The notes under the pieces: model-generated
Databases searched by the model: none
Seen by the model: the letters and a program-made list of their open reading frames with translations, nothing else
Told to the model about the DNA's origin: nothing
Made by a program: the position numbers and the translations under genes
Assembly: GCA_041659605.1 (NCBI GenBank)
Contig: JBAZXW010000001.1
Coordinates: forward strand, 248,001 to 312,000
Origin: Solimonas sp041659605
Lineage (GTDB): Bacteria > Pseudomonadota > Gammaproteobacteria > Nevskiales > Nevskiaceae
Length of the DNA stretch: 64,000 nt
Direction of reading: 5' to 3'
Shown: positions 27,877 to 36,761 of the stretch, piece by piece
Position numbering within the stretch: position 1 is the first letter of the stretch
Layout: every line of letters starts with the position of its first letter

Positions 27877-28956
27877 TCATTTCCTGAGCGCAGCGACGAC
27901 GGCGTCGCCCATTTCACGCGTGCCGATCACCTTCTCGCCCGGCTGCGCGATGTCGCCGGTGCGATAACCCGCCTGCAGCACGATCTTGACCGCCGCCTCG
28001 ATGCGGTCCGACAGGTCGGTGCGATTGAACGTGTACTTGAACATCATGCCCACTGACAGGATCGTCGCCAGCGGGTTGGCCTTATTCTGCCCCGCGATGT
28101 CCGGCGCGCTGCCGTGGATCGGTTCGTACAGGCCCTTGTTGTTCACGTCCAGCGAGGCCGAGGGCAGCATGCCGATCGAGCCGGCGAGCATCGAGGCTTC
28201 GTCCGAGAGGATGTCGCCGAAGATGTTGCCGGTGACGATCACGTCGAACTGCCGGGGCTTCTTCACCAGCTGCATCGCCGCGTTGTCGACGTACATGTGC
28301 GTCAGCTCGACGTCCGGATAGTGTTGGCCGATGCGGATCACCACCTCGCGCCACAGGCGCGAGGTCTCCAGCACGTTCTCCTTGTCCACAGAGCACAGGC
28401 GCTTGCTGCGCTTCTGCGCCGCCTGGAACGCGACGTGGGCGATGCGCTCGATCTCCGGCACGCTGTAGTGCATCGTGTCGTAGCCTTCATCGAAGCCTTC
28501 CGCGTTCTTGCGGCGGCCACGCGGCTGGCCGAAGTAGATGTCGCCGGTCAGCTCGCGCAGGATCAGGATGTCCAGGCCCGCAATGACTTCCGGCTTGAAG
28601 GACGAAGCCGCCGACAACTCCTCATAGGCCAGCGCCGGGCGCAGGTTCGCGAACAGGCCCAGATCCTTGCGGATGCCGAGGATGCCGCGCTCCGGGCGCT
28701 TGTCACGCGGCAGCGCGTCGTACTTCGGGCCGCCCACCGCGCCCATCAGGATCGCGTCGGCCGCGCGTGCCGCCTGCTGCGTCGACGGCGGATACGGATC
28801 GCCCTCGGCGTCGTAAGCCGCGCCGCCGAGATGGCCAAAGGACCACTCGATCTTCTGCCCTTCAGCCTTCAACACCTCCAGCACCTTGACGGCTTCCGCG
28901 ATGATCTCGGTGCCGATGTAATCGCCTGGGAGGATCAGGATCTTCTTGTTGCTCAT
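27877..28956 (-). CDS. leuB: 3-isopropylmalate dehydrogenase
   Basis: NAD-dependent oxidative decarboxylation in leucine synthesis. 359 aa with the N-terminal ILILPGDYIGTEI, LRPALAYEELSAAS (substrate arginines in the Arg-rich loop), the metal-binding region NIFGDILSDEASMLAGSIGMLPSAS read across residues ~245-270, and the NAD-site GSAPDIAGQNKANP. Part of leuC-leuD-leuB-asd, with intergenic palindromes on both sides of it. Confidence 0.97.
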   Translation of the reverse strand: MSNKKILILPGDYIGTEIIAEAVKVLEVLKAEGQKIEWSFGHLGGAAYDAEGDPYPPSTQQAARAADAILMGAVGGPKYDALPRDKRPERGILGIRKDLGLFANLRPALAYEELSAASSFKPEVIAGLDILILRELTGDIYFGQPRGRRKNAEGFDEGYDTMHYSVPEIERIAHVAFQAAQKRSKRLCSVDKENVLETSRLWREVVIRIGQHYPDVELTHMYVDNAAMQLVKKPRQFDVIVTGNIFGDILSDEASMLAGSIGMLPSASLDVNNKGLYEPIHGSAPDIAGQNKANPLATILSVGMMFKYTFNRTDLSDRIEAAVKIVLQAGYRTGDIAQPGEKVIGTREMGDAVVAALRK

Positions 28957-28975
28957 TTACGTCGCTCTATTCGCT

Positions 28976-29049
28976 CGTCATTCCCGCGAATGCGGGAATC
29001 CAGGAGATTTCCGCACCGCGGTCTGGATCCCCGCCTTCGCGGGGATGAC
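28976..29049. repeat. Paired palindromic element between leuD and leuB
   Basis: The left hairpin contains ATTCCC-N8-GGGAAT (28980-28999), the right one ATCCCC-N8-GGGGAT (29027-29046). The flanks GTCATTCCCGCG and CGCGGGGATGAC are themselves inverted, so the whole 74 bp is one large imperfect palindrome. The core resembles the dRS3-type repeats of Neisseria and the similar repeats of Xanthomonadales. Confidence 0.88.
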
Positions 29050-29069
29050 CCGGCCGCCTGGCGACCGGG

Positions 29070-29708
29070 TCAATTGAACAGCCACGGCGCTTCCGCGCGG
29101 CGCTTCATTTCATAGGCCTTGATCGCTTCCGCCTTCTGCAACGTCAGGCCGATTTCGTCGAGGCCGTTGACCAGGTTGTGCTTGTGGTGCGGATTGATCT
29201 CGAAGCCAAAGGCGCGGCCGTCCGGCAGCCGCACCTGCTGCGCCGGCAGGTCGACCGTGACCTGCGCATCGGGATCCTGCGTCACCAGATCGAAGATCGC
29301 CTGCACTTCCTCCGCTTTCAACACGACCGGCAGCACGCCGTTCTTGAAGCAGTTGGAGAAGAAGATGTCGGCATAGCTCGGCGCGATCACGACGCGGAAG
29401 CCGTAGTCATCCAGCGCCCACACCGCGTGCTCGCGCGACGAGCCGCAGCCGAAATTGTCGCGCGCGATCAGCACCTGCGCGCCCTTGTGTTTCGCATCGT
29501 TGAGCACGAAGTCCGGATTCGGGCGACGCGTCGCCGGATCGATATCCAGCGTGCCCGGATCGAGATAGCGCCAGTCGTCGAACAGGAAGGGGCCGAAGCC
29601 GGTGCGGCGGATCGACTTCAGGTACTGCTTGGGAATGATCGCGTCAGTGTCCACGTTGGGACGGTTCAGCGGCGCCACCTTGGCGCTCACCACGGTAAAG
29701 GCACGCAT
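29070..29708 (-). CDS. leuD: 3-isopropylmalate dehydratase small subunit
   Basis: Swivel-domain subunit of isopropylmalate isomerase, 212 aa. Marks are NVDTDAIIPKQYLK, DNFGCGSSREHAVWAL and the APSYADIFFSNCFKNG stretch. The ATG at 29708 overlaps the leuC stop codon by one base (TGATG), so the subunits are coupled; the open frame upstream is a shadow of leuC. Confidence 0.97.
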   Translation of the reverse strand: MRAFTVVSAKVAPLNRPNVDTDAIIPKQYLKSIRRTGFGPFLFDDWRYLDPGTLDIDPATRRPNPDFVLNDAKHKGAQVLIARDNFGCGSSREHAVWALDDYGFRVVIAPSYADIFFSNCFKNGVLPVVLKAEEVQAIFDLVTQDPDAQVTVDLPAQQVRLPDGRAFGFEINPHHKHNLVNGLDEIGLTLQKAEAIKAYEMKRRAEAPWLFN

Positions 29709-31123
29709 CACAGGCTCCTCACGTCGACGAAGTGGCCGGCAATGCCGGCGGCAGCGGCCATCGCCGGCGACACCAGGTGGGTGCGCCCGCCCTGCCCCTG
29801 CCGGCCCTCGAAATTGCGGTTGCTGGTCGAGGCGCAGCGCTCGCCCGGTTCCAGGCGGTCGGCGTTCATCGCCAGGCACATCGAGCAGCCCGGCTCGCGC
29901 CACTCGAATCCAGCGGCGGTGAAGATCTGGTCCAGGCCCTCGGCCTCCGCCTGCGCCTTCACCAGGCCGGAGCCCGGCACAACCATCGCCAGCCTGACGT
30001 TGCTCGCCTTGGTCTTGCCCTTCACCACCGCAGCGGCGGCGCGCAGATCCTCGATGCGCGAGTTGGTGCAGGAGCCGATGAACACCTTGTCGATCCGGAT
30101 CTCCTCGATCGGCGTGTTCGCGCTCAGCCCCATGTAGGCCAGCGCTTTCTCCATGCCGTTGCGCTTCACCGGGTCAGCGACCGACGCCGGATCGGGCACG
30201 CGCGCCGACACCGGCCCGACCATCTCGGGCGAGGTGCCCCAGGTGACCTGCGGCTCGATGCTCTTCGCATCCAGTTCGACCACCGCGTCGAAGTGCGCGC
30301 CCGGATCGGACTTCAGCTGCTTCCAGTTGGCGACCGCCTCCTCCCACTGCTCCGCCTTCGGCGCATAGGGACGCCCTTTCACGTACTCGATGGTCTTGTC
30401 ATCCACCGCGACCAGGCCGGCGCGGGCGCCGCCCTCGATCGCCATGTTGCACAAGGTCATGCGGCCTTCCATCGACAGGTCCTCGATCGCCTCGCCGGCG
30501 TACTCGATGACATGGCCGGTGCCGCCGGCGGTGCCGATCCTGCCGATGATCGCCAGGGTGATGTCCTTCGCCGTCACGCCGGGACCGACGTGACCGTTGA
30601 CGCGGATCAGCATCGATCGGGCCTTCTTCAGCACCAAGGTCTGCGTCGCCAGCGCATGTTCGACCTCGGAGGTGCCGATGCCGAAGGCGAGCGCGCCGAA
30701 CGCCCCGTGCGTCGAGGTGTGCGAGTCGCCGCAAACCACGGTCATGCCCGGCAGCGTCGCCCCCTGCTCGGGGCCGATGACATGGACGATGCCCTGGCGG
30801 CTGTCGTTCATGCGGAATTCGGTGATGCCGAACTCGGCGCAGTTGGCGTCCAGCGCATCGACCTGGGCGCGCGCGATCGGATCGGTGATCCCTTGCGCGC
30901 GATCGGGCGTGGTCGGCACGTTGTGGTCGGCCACCGCCAGGTTCGCCGCCAGGCGCCACGGCTTGCGGCCGTTCAGACGCAGCCCGTCGAAGGCCTGCGG
31001 GCTGGTGACTTCATGCACCAGGTGGCGATCGATGTAGATCAGTTGGGCGCCGTCGCCGCCCTGATCATTGAGTGGGGCAACGACATGCGCCTCCCAGATC
31101 TTGTCGTACAGCGTTCTGGCCAT
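29708..31123 (-). CDS. leuC: 3-isopropylmalate dehydratase large subunit
   Basis: Aconitase-family 4Fe-4S subunit of isopropylmalate isomerase, 471 aa. It starts MARTLYDKIWEAHVV with AGGA upstream. Cluster Cys residues lie in GSCTNSR and in the C-terminal CSMC motif; VCGDSHTSTHGAFG and GVTAKDI are also present. First gene of leuC-leuD-leuB-asd. It faces a LysR gene across a 125-bp region with promoter-like and operator-like sites. Confidence 0.97.
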   Translation of the reverse strand: MARTLYDKIWEAHVVAPLNDQGGDGAQLIYIDRHLVHEVTSPQAFDGLRLNGRKPWRLAANLAVADHNVPTTPDRAQGITDPIARAQVDALDANCAEFGITEFRMNDSRQGIVHVIGPEQGATLPGMTVVCGDSHTSTHGAFGALAFGIGTSEVEHALATQTLVLKKARSMLIRVNGHVGPGVTAKDITLAIIGRIGTAGGTGHVIEYAGEAIEDLSMEGRMTLCNMAIEGGARAGLVAVDDKTIEYVKGRPYAPKAEQWEEAVANWKQLKSDPGAHFDAVVELDAKSIEPQVTWGTSPEMVGPVSARVPDPASVADPVKRNGMEKALAYMGLSANTPIEEIRIDKVFIGSCTNSRIEDLRAAAAVVKGKTKASNVRLAMVVPGSGLVKAQAEAEGLDQIFTAAGFEWREPGCSMCLAMNADRLEPGERCASTSNRNFEGRQGQGGRTHLVSPAMAAAAGIAGHFVDVRSL

Positions 31124-31157
31124 GATCGGATCCTCGGGAATCTTGCGAATGGCCGGC

Positions 31158-31206
31158 ATTCTATGAGCCCGATTTTGATAACTCCAATGAATCGTTTTCA
31201 TATACT
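31158..31206. promoter_or_regulatory. leuC/lysR divergent control region with LysR-type operator
   Basis: The perfect palindrome ATGAA-TCGTT-TTCAT (31187-31201) contains T-N11-A, the LysR-type box. Toward leuC, TTGGAG (31187-31182) and TAGAAT (31163-31158) are 18 bp apart, with the palindrome touching the -35. Toward lysR, a TATACT (31201-31206) begins at the edge of the palindrome. This is a usual plan for a LysR regulator that controls its neighbour and itself. Confidence 0.6.
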
Positions 31207-31248
31207 TCATTCCTACATGGAATAGATTGGGGGATACGTGGAGTTCGC

Positions 31249-32118
31249 ATGGATACGCAATTGCTCAACGCCTTCGTCGAAGTTGCCGACCAAGGCTCGT
31301 TCACGCTCGCAGCCGAGGCCCTGCATCTGTCGCAGCCGGCGGTCAGCAAGCGCATCACGGCGCTGGAACAGCAGATCGACGCGCCGCTGTTCGACCGCAT
31401 CGGCCGGCAGATCACTCTGACGGATGCCGGTCGTGCGCTGTTGCCGTATGCGCGCAAGACGCTGCAGGACATCGAGGACGCGCGCCGCGCCCTCTCACAG
31501 CTGACGACCCAGGTGACCGGGCGCCTCTCCATCGGCACCAGCCACCACATCGGCCTGCACCGCCTGCCCCCAGTGCTACGTGCATTCACCGAGCGCTATG
31601 CGGAAGTCGATCTCGACCTGCACTTCATGGATTCGGAAGTCGCCTGCGAAGCGGTGCTGGCCGGCAAGCTGGAACTGGGCATCGTCACGCTGCCGCTGGC
31701 GCCGATCGCGAATCTGCAGACGCGCGCGGTCTGGCACGACCCGCTGGCGGTCGTTGCCGCACCCGGGCATCCGCTGGCGCAGCTGCGAAGGCCGCGGCTG
31801 GGCGATCTGGCCGCTTATCCGGCGGTACTGCCCGACGAGGCGACCTATACGCACCGCATCGTCAAGGATGCCCTGCATCAATTGGGACTCGAACCGCGCG
31901 TGCGCCTCGCCACCAACTACCTCGAAACGCTGAAGATGCTGGTCGGCATCGGCCTGGGCTGGAGCGTGCTGCCGCTGTCGATGGCCGACGCGACATTGAA
32001 AGTCATCCGCATCCCGGGCCTGCAGATGGTGCGCACGCTGGGCACGGCGCAACACCGCCATCGCGCCGTGTCGCGCGCTGCGCAAGCCCTCCTAGATCTT
32101 TTACCCACAGAGTCCTGA
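31249..32118 (+). CDS. LysR-family regulator, probably of the leu operon
   Basis: 289-aa LysR-type transcription factor. The N-terminal winged helix-turn-helix (about residues 1-62) has GSFTLAAEALHLSQPAVSKRITALE; the effector-binding domain follows (about 90-285). It is divergent from leuC. An alpha-isopropylmalate-type effector and control of leuCDB are inferred from position only. The start at 31249 gives the typical first-helix sequence MDTQLLNAFVEVADQGSF. Confidence 0.9.
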   Translation: MDTQLLNAFVEVADQGSFTLAAEALHLSQPAVSKRITALEQQIDAPLFDRIGRQITLTDAGRALLPYARKTLQDIEDARRALSQLTTQVTGRLSIGTSHHIGLHRLPPVLRAFTERYAEVDLDLHFMDSEVACEAVLAGKLELGIVTLPLAPIANLQTRAVWHDPLAVVAAPGHPLAQLRRPRLGDLAAYPAVLPDEATYTHRIVKDALHQLGLEPRVRLATNYLETLKMLVGIGLGWSVLPLSMADATLKVIRIPGLQMVRTLGTAQHRHRAVSRAAQALLDLLPTES

Positions 32119-32184
32119 GCAGATTCCCATCCAGAATGTCCACGAGCTGCCGCTACACCCTGCAGCACTCTGGAGTCATTGAGG

Positions 32185-32565
32185 ATGAAAGTTTCGCGCA
32201 GCGCAATCCACGTGGCTTTTGCGCGCATGCTGGATGATCAGATCGAACCTGGTGCGATGTTTTCGCATCAGGATCTGGTCGACGACTGGGCCGAAACCGG
32301 CTTGCGTAACGACGATCTGGAGCGCGTCATCGAAACGCTGTATGCGGCGGGCCACCTGGATCGCAGCATGGTCGGAAAGGAAAACTGGTATCGACTGACG
32401 TCAGCCGGCGCCATCGAACTGCGCATCATCCGCAGCACGTCCTGGGAACGACTGCGCGACCGCTTCACGCTGATGCGCGCCCGCCTGCGCGCCCTCGGCG
32501 AAGCACGCCGCTCCGCAGCGCAGGCCCGGCGCTCGGACGACCGCGTCGCCAAGGAAACGCACTGA
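32185..32565 (+). CDS. Small uncharacterised protein, winged-helix-like
   Basis: 126-aa cytoplasmic protein I do not recognise. The middle (DLVDDWAETGLRNDDLERVIETL, then GKENWYRLTSAGAIEL) looks like a winged-helix DNA-binding or protein-interaction fold, and the C-terminal third is strongly basic (many Arg). No signal peptide or membrane segment. The ATG at 32185 sits after GGAGTCATTGAGG. It stands alone between the LysR gene and the EF-hand gene. Codon use is like its neighbours. Confidence 0.75.
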   Translation: MKVSRSAIHVAFARMLDDQIEPGAMFSHQDLVDDWAETGLRNDDLERVIETLYAAGHLDRSMVGKENWYRLTSAGAIELRIIRSTSWERLRDRFTLMRARLRALGEARRSAAQARRSDDRVAKETH

Positions 32566-32580
32566 CGGAAAAATCTCCGC

Positions 32581-32607
32581 TCAAGTTTTTGGCGCACGCG
32601 CCGCTAC
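32581..32607 (+). promoter_or_regulatory. Sigma-28 (FliA)-like promoter of the EF-hand gene
   Basis: TCAAGTTT (32581-32588), 11 bases, then GCCGCTAC (32600-32607). The FliA consensus is TAAAGTTT (TCAAGTTT in pseudomonads)-N11-GCCGATAA, so spacing is exact and 13 to 14 of 16 positions agree. The start of transcription would be just before the GGAGGT ribosome-binding site. Confidence 0.55.
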
Positions 32608-32625
32608 CCTCGGCGGAGGTAGTCC

Positions 32626-33552
32626 ATGGCCATCAGCGCAATCTCAGGTCTGGTTCTGGTGCCGCCGGGTCGACAGCAGCCGCTCGTGCGGCCTGACGGC
32701 GAGCCGGTCGGCCCGTCGGCCGGCCAGTCGGCCGAAGCCCTGAACAAGCAGTTGCACGATCAGCGCGAGGCGTCGGTCGCCTGGCAGCTGATCAAGCGCA
32801 CCGTCGGCGACGCGCAAGCGGAGACCGCAGACGAAAGCGCGGACGCGCCGGCCGACGTCGATACCGCGCCACCGCCGCCGACGATCGCCGCAGAGTCCTC
32901 CGCGCCGCCGTCTGCGCTGGAAATCGAGTATCTCGGCGTCGAAGTGCACCTTTCCGAAGTGCAGATCGACGCCGACGGCGTCCGCATCACGCAGGCGGAT
33001 CTGACCTATGAACGCCTCGTCGTCCGCAAGTCTGCGGAGGCGCCGGTACAGAAGTCCGATCCGCTCGCGCTGGATCTCGACGGCAACGGTTCGATCACGA
33101 CGACCGGCGTCGACCGCGGCCAGGCCTTTGATCTGAACGCGGACGGCGTCGCCGATCGCGCCAGCGTCGTCGCCGGCGGCGATGCCTTCCTGGCGCTGGA
33201 CGCCAACGGCAACGGACGCATCGACGACGGCCGTGAACTGTTCGGCGACCAGAACGGGGCGGTCAACGGCTTCGAAGCCCTGCGCACCCACGACGACAAC
33301 CGCGACGGCGTGATCGACTCCGCCGACGCCGTGTATCAGGACCTGAGCCTGCTCGACTGGCAGCCCGATGGCACCCAACGGCTGCGCACGCTCGCCGATG
33401 CGGGTGTTGCATCGATCTCCCTGGCTTACGCCGACGCCGACCGCAGCCTGAACGCCGTCGATCGCATGGCGCAGCAGGGCGGCTACACGCGCAGCGACGG
33501 CAGCACGGCGCTCGCTGCGGACCTGCTGCTAGGCTTCCGCGCGGTCGCCTGA
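32626..33552 (+). CDS. EF-hand-type calcium-binding protein of unknown role
   Basis: 308-aa protein. The first ~100 residues are low-complexity and Pro/Ala-rich, with no signal peptide. The C-terminal half holds four acidic loops: DLDGNGS (150-156), DLNADGVAD (169-177), DANGNGRIDD (192-201) and DDNRDGVID (223-231). The DPLALDLDGNG and GRELFGDQNG phrases are the same as in the Ca-binding segment of many large RTX/haemolysin-type proteins, but here it stands alone. A GGAGGT ribosome-binding site and a sigma-28-like promoter precede it. A link to motility is inference from that promoter only. It overlaps the convergent MFS gene by 24 nt. Confidence 0.8.
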   Translation: MAISAISGLVLVPPGRQQPLVRPDGEPVGPSAGQSAEALNKQLHDQREASVAWQLIKRTVGDAQAETADESADAPADVDTAPPPPTIAAESSAPPSALEIEYLGVEVHLSEVQIDADGVRITQADLTYERLVVRKSAEAPVQKSDPLALDLDGNGSITTTGVDRGQAFDLNADGVADRASVVAGGDAFLALDANGNGRIDDGRELFGDQNGAVNGFEALRTHDDNRDGVIDSADAVYQDLSLLDWQPDGTQRLRTLADAGVASISLAYADADRSLNAVDRMAQQGGYTRSDGSTALAADLLLGFRAVA

Positions 33553-34719
33553 GGCAGTTGTCTCGCGCGGCAGCCAGCGTCGCGCGATCCACCAGCCCGC
33601 CAGCGCGACGCCGCCGGCGCCGTAGAAGACCGCCTCAGGCGAAATCGCCTCCCAGATGTAGCCGGCGGCAAGGCTGCCGATCGACCCGCCGACGCCGTAA
33701 GCCACCGCGTTGTAGATCGCCTGCCCGCGCCCCTGCAGATCGGCCGGAAACATGCGCTGGACATAATGCACGGCCACCGCGTGATACGCCCCGAAGGTCA
33801 GCGCATGCGACAACTGCGCAATGATCAGCAGGGTCCACGATCCGACACCGGCTGCCGTCAGCCACCAGCGCATCACCGTCGCCATCAGCACGATCAGCAG
33901 TAGCCGGCGGGCCCCCAGGCGCCCGATCAAACGGCCGACAATCATGAACAAGCCGATCTCGGCGACGACGCCCAGCGTCCACAACATGCCGACCGCGCTG
34001 CGGCTGTACTCGTGCCGCTCCAGAAACAGCGTGAAGAAGTTGTAGTACGGCGCGAAACTCAGCTGCGAGGCGAAACACGCCCCCAGCAGCGCCAGCATCT
34101 GCGGGCGCTTGAGTACCGCCCACAACGAGCTGCGCGGCGCGTCCCTGGAATGCAGTTCTGGCGGCTCGGGCACGGCCCACGCCGACGCCGCCATGCCGAC
34201 CCAGAACAGCCCGACCAGCCAGGGCAGCCAGACGATGCCGGTGACGTCCAGCGCAGCGCCCAGAATCAGCACCGCGAGCACGAAACCGACCGAGCCCCAC
34301 AGGCGCACGCGGTTGTAGTCGCCGCCGCTGGCGTGCAGATGGTTCAGCGTGACGACCTCGAACTGCGGCAGCACCGCGTGCCAGAACAGCGTGTACCCCA
34401 GCATCAGCGCGCCGATGAACAGCACGCCGTCGACGAAGGGGATCGCGAGGAACAGCACGAGCGAAGCCAGCGTCGCCCAGCGGATCAACACGATGCGCCC
34501 GCCGCGATGATCCGCCCACCAGCCCCAGGCCAGCGGAATCACCGAGCGCATCACGCCCATCAGCGCGTAGGCCACGCCCATCTGCGTCGTACTGAATCCG
34601 CGCGACTGCAGATAGGGCGACCAGTACGGCAGAAACGCGCCGACCGTCGCGTAGTAGAAGAGATAAAAGCCGGCGAGCCGCCACTGCAGGCGCTCGACGC
34701 CTGCAGATGGCGTGAGCAT
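33529..34719 (-). CDS. MFS transporter, HcaT / phenylpropionate-transporter-like
   Basis: 396-aa major-facilitator protein with twelve hydrophobic segments. The start LQWRLAGFYLFYYATVGAFLPYWSPYLQ and the GSVGFVLAVLILG region (after the NRVRLWGS motif) are typical of the MFS_1-like/HcaT group (3-phenylpropionate or nucleoside transporters). The substrate cannot be told. It sits 4 nt downstream of aroC on the same strand and may be co-transcribed. Confidence 0.85.
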   Translation of the reverse strand: MLTPSAGVERLQWRLAGFYLFYYATVGAFLPYWSPYLQSRGFSTTQMGVAYALMGVMRSVIPLAWGWWADHRGGRIVLIRWATLASLVLFLAIPFVDGVLFIGALMLGYTLFWHAVLPQFEVVTLNHLHASGGDYNRVRLWGSVGFVLAVLILGAALDVTGIVWLPWLVGLFWVGMAASAWAVPEPPELHSRDAPRSSLWAVLKRPQMLALLGACFASQLSFAPYYNFFTLFLERHEYSRSAVGMLWTLGVVAEIGLFMIVGRLIGRLGARRLLLIVLMATVMRWWLTAAGVGSWTLLIIAQLSHALTFGAYHAVAVHYVQRMFPADLQGRGQAIYNAVAYGVGGSIGSLAAGYIWEAISPEAVFYGAGGVALAGWWIARRWLPRETTASGDRAEA

Positions 34720-34723
34720 GGGC

Positions 34724-35824
34724 TTACTCGTCCCCGGCCGGAAGTCGCGGCGTCGCCGGCCGGACGTCGGCGTTCTGCGCGCGCTGACGCAGGTAGTGGT
34801 CGATCAGCACCAGCGCCAGCATCGCCTCTGCGATCGGCGTCGCGCGCAGGCCGACACAGGGATCGTGACGTCCTGTCGTGCGCATCTCGACGGGCTCCCC
34901 CGCCTCGTCGATCGACTTGCCCGGGGTCGTGATGCTCGATGTCGGCTTGATTGCGAGGCGCGCGTACACGGCCTGCCCGGTCGAGATACCACCGGCGATG
35001 CCGCCCGAGTGGTTCGCGACGAAGCCTTCCGGCGTCATCTCGTCGCGGTGTTCGGTGCCGCGCATGTGCGCAACGCGCATGCCATCGCCGATCTCGACAC
35101 CCTTGACGGCGTTGATCGACATCAGCGCGTAGGCGATCTCGGCATCGAGACGGTCATAGACCGGCTCGCCCAGGCCCGGCGGCACGTTGCGCGCTTCGAC
35201 GTACAGCAGCGCACCGATGGAATCGCCTTCGGACCGCAACTGGTCGATCAGCGCTTCCAGTTCCGGCACACGCGCCGGATCGGGGCAGAAGAACGGGTTG
35301 GCGTTGACTGCTGCCCAATCCTTGCGCTCGATCTCGATCGGCCCCATCCGTTCCAGGCAGGCGCGGACTTCGACGCCGAGGCGTTCGCGCAGGTACTTCT
35401 TCGCGATCGCGCCAGCGGCGACGCGCACCGCGGTCTCGCGCGCGCTCGAACGCCCGCCGCCGCGATGGTCGCGGATACCGTATTTCTGGATGTAGGTGTA
35501 GTCGGCGTGGTTCGGCCGGAACACCTGCTTGATCTTCTCGTAGTCGTAGGAGCGCTGGTCGGTGTTGCGGATCAACAACGCGATCGGCGTGCCGGTGGTC
35601 TTGCCTTCGAAGACACCGGACAGGATCTCGACGCGGTCGGCCTCCTTGCGCTGGGTCACGTACTTGGACGTGCCCGGTTTGCGCCGGTCCAGTTCGACCT
35701 GGATGTCGGCCTCGCTCAGCGCGAGTCCCGGCGGGCAGCCGTCGACGACACAGCCGATCGCCGGGCCATGCGATTCGCCGAAGCTGGTGACGCAGAACAG
35801 CCGGCCGAGGGTGTTTCCGGACAT
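34724..35824 (-). CDS. aroC: Chorismate synthase
   Basis: Last step of the shikimate pathway, needing reduced FMN. 366 aa with the family signatures GRLFCVTSFGESHG at the N-terminus, GGGRSSARETAVRVAAGAI near residue 130, and the C-terminal RHDPCVGLRATPIAEAM. The ATG at 35824 gives MSGNTLGRLF. It is 2 nt from the prmB stop. Confidence 0.98.
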   Translation of the reverse strand: MSGNTLGRLFCVTSFGESHGPAIGCVVDGCPPGLALSEADIQVELDRRKPGTSKYVTQRKEADRVEILSGVFEGKTTGTPIALLIRNTDQRSYDYEKIKQVFRPNHADYTYIQKYGIRDHRGGGRSSARETAVRVAAGAIAKKYLRERLGVEVRACLERMGPIEIERKDWAAVNANPFFCPDPARVPELEALIDQLRSEGDSIGALLYVEARNVPPGLGEPVYDRLDAEIAYALMSINAVKGVEIGDGMRVAHMRGTEHRDEMTPEGFVANHSGGIAGGISTGQAVYARLAIKPTSSITTPGKSIDEAGEPVEMRTTGRHDPCVGLRATPIAEAMLALVLIDHYLRQRAQNADVRPATPRLPAGDE

Positions 35825-35826
35825 GG

Positions 35827-36726
35827 CTACAGGTGCTCCAGCAACGCTTCGCGGCCGATCAGGAACACACCGTCGCCGCCACGCTCGAATTCGATCCAGG
35901 TCACCGGCAGGCGCGGCCAACGCGCCTCGAACTCCTCAACGCTGCCGCCGACCTCGCAGATCAAGTTGCCGCCCGGGTTCAGCCGTTCGATCGCGCCCTG
36001 CAGGATGCGCGCGACCACGTCCATGCCGTCGGCGCCGGCATCGAGCGCCATGCGCGGCTCATGTCGGTACTCGGGATGCAGCGCTTTCCACTCGGCGGTC
36101 GGCACGTACGGCGGGTTGGTCACGATCAGATCGTAGGTCGCGTCGCCGAGCCCGGCGTACACGTCGGACTTGAGCGCGCGCACCCGATCCTCGACGTGGT
36201 GTCGGCCGATGTTCTTGCGGCACACCGCCAGCGCACCGGCGCTGAGCTCGGCAAGATCCACCTGCGCCTCGGGAAACGTCAGCGCACTGGCGATGCCGAT
36301 GCAGCCGCTGCCCGCACACAGGTCGAGGATGCGCGCCGGATCGCCGGCCAGCCAGGGCTCGAAACGGCGCTCGATCAGCTCGCCGATCGGCGAGCGCGGA
36401 ATCAGTACGCGCTCGTCGATGGTGAAGTCGAGTCCGGCAAACTGGATCTCGCCGAGCAGATAAGCGGCCGGCTTGCGCGTGGTGATCCGCGCGCGCAGCA
36501 ACTTCAGCACCGCCGCACGCTCCGACGCCGTCAGCACGGCTTCCAGATAGGTCGCCGGCAGATCGAACGGCAGATGCAGGGCCTGCAGGACGAGGAAAAA
36601 GGCTTCATCAAGCGCATTCTCGGTGCCGTGGCCGAAATGCAGACCGGATTCGCGGAAACGGCTCGCGCCCCAGCGCACGAAATCGCGCACTGTCGTCAAG
36701 GCCTGGGTGTCGGTTGGCGAGGACAT
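35827..36726 (-). CDS. prmB: Ribosomal protein L3 N5-glutamine methyltransferase PrmB
   Basis: Methylates a glutamine in ribosomal protein L3. 299 aa: N-terminal helical domain, then a Rossmann methyltransferase with DLCAGSGCIGI (135-145) for S-adenosylmethionine and the NPPY motif (204-207). RSPIGELI (111-118) is the PrmB-type variant, which tells it from PrmC. The ATG at 36726 is chosen because the next upstream Met overlaps the predicted -10 element. prmB-aroC is a common pair. Confidence 0.95.
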   Translation of the reverse strand: MSSPTDTQALTTVRDFVRWGASRFRESGLHFGHGTENALDEAFFLVLQALHLPFDLPATYLEAVLTASERAAVLKLLRARITTRKPAAYLLGEIQFAGLDFTIDERVLIPRSPIGELIERRFEPWLAGDPARILDLCAGSGCIGIASALTFPEAQVDLAELSAGALAVCRKNIGRHHVEDRVRALKSDVYAGLGDATYDLIVTNPPYVPTAEWKALHPEYRHEPRMALDAGADGMDVVARILQGAIERLNPGGNLICEVGGSVEEFEARWPRLPVTWIEFERGGDGVFLIGREALLEHL

Positions 36727-36761
36727 GCGACGTAGCGGACGAAGCAGCGGAGTGCCTGTGG

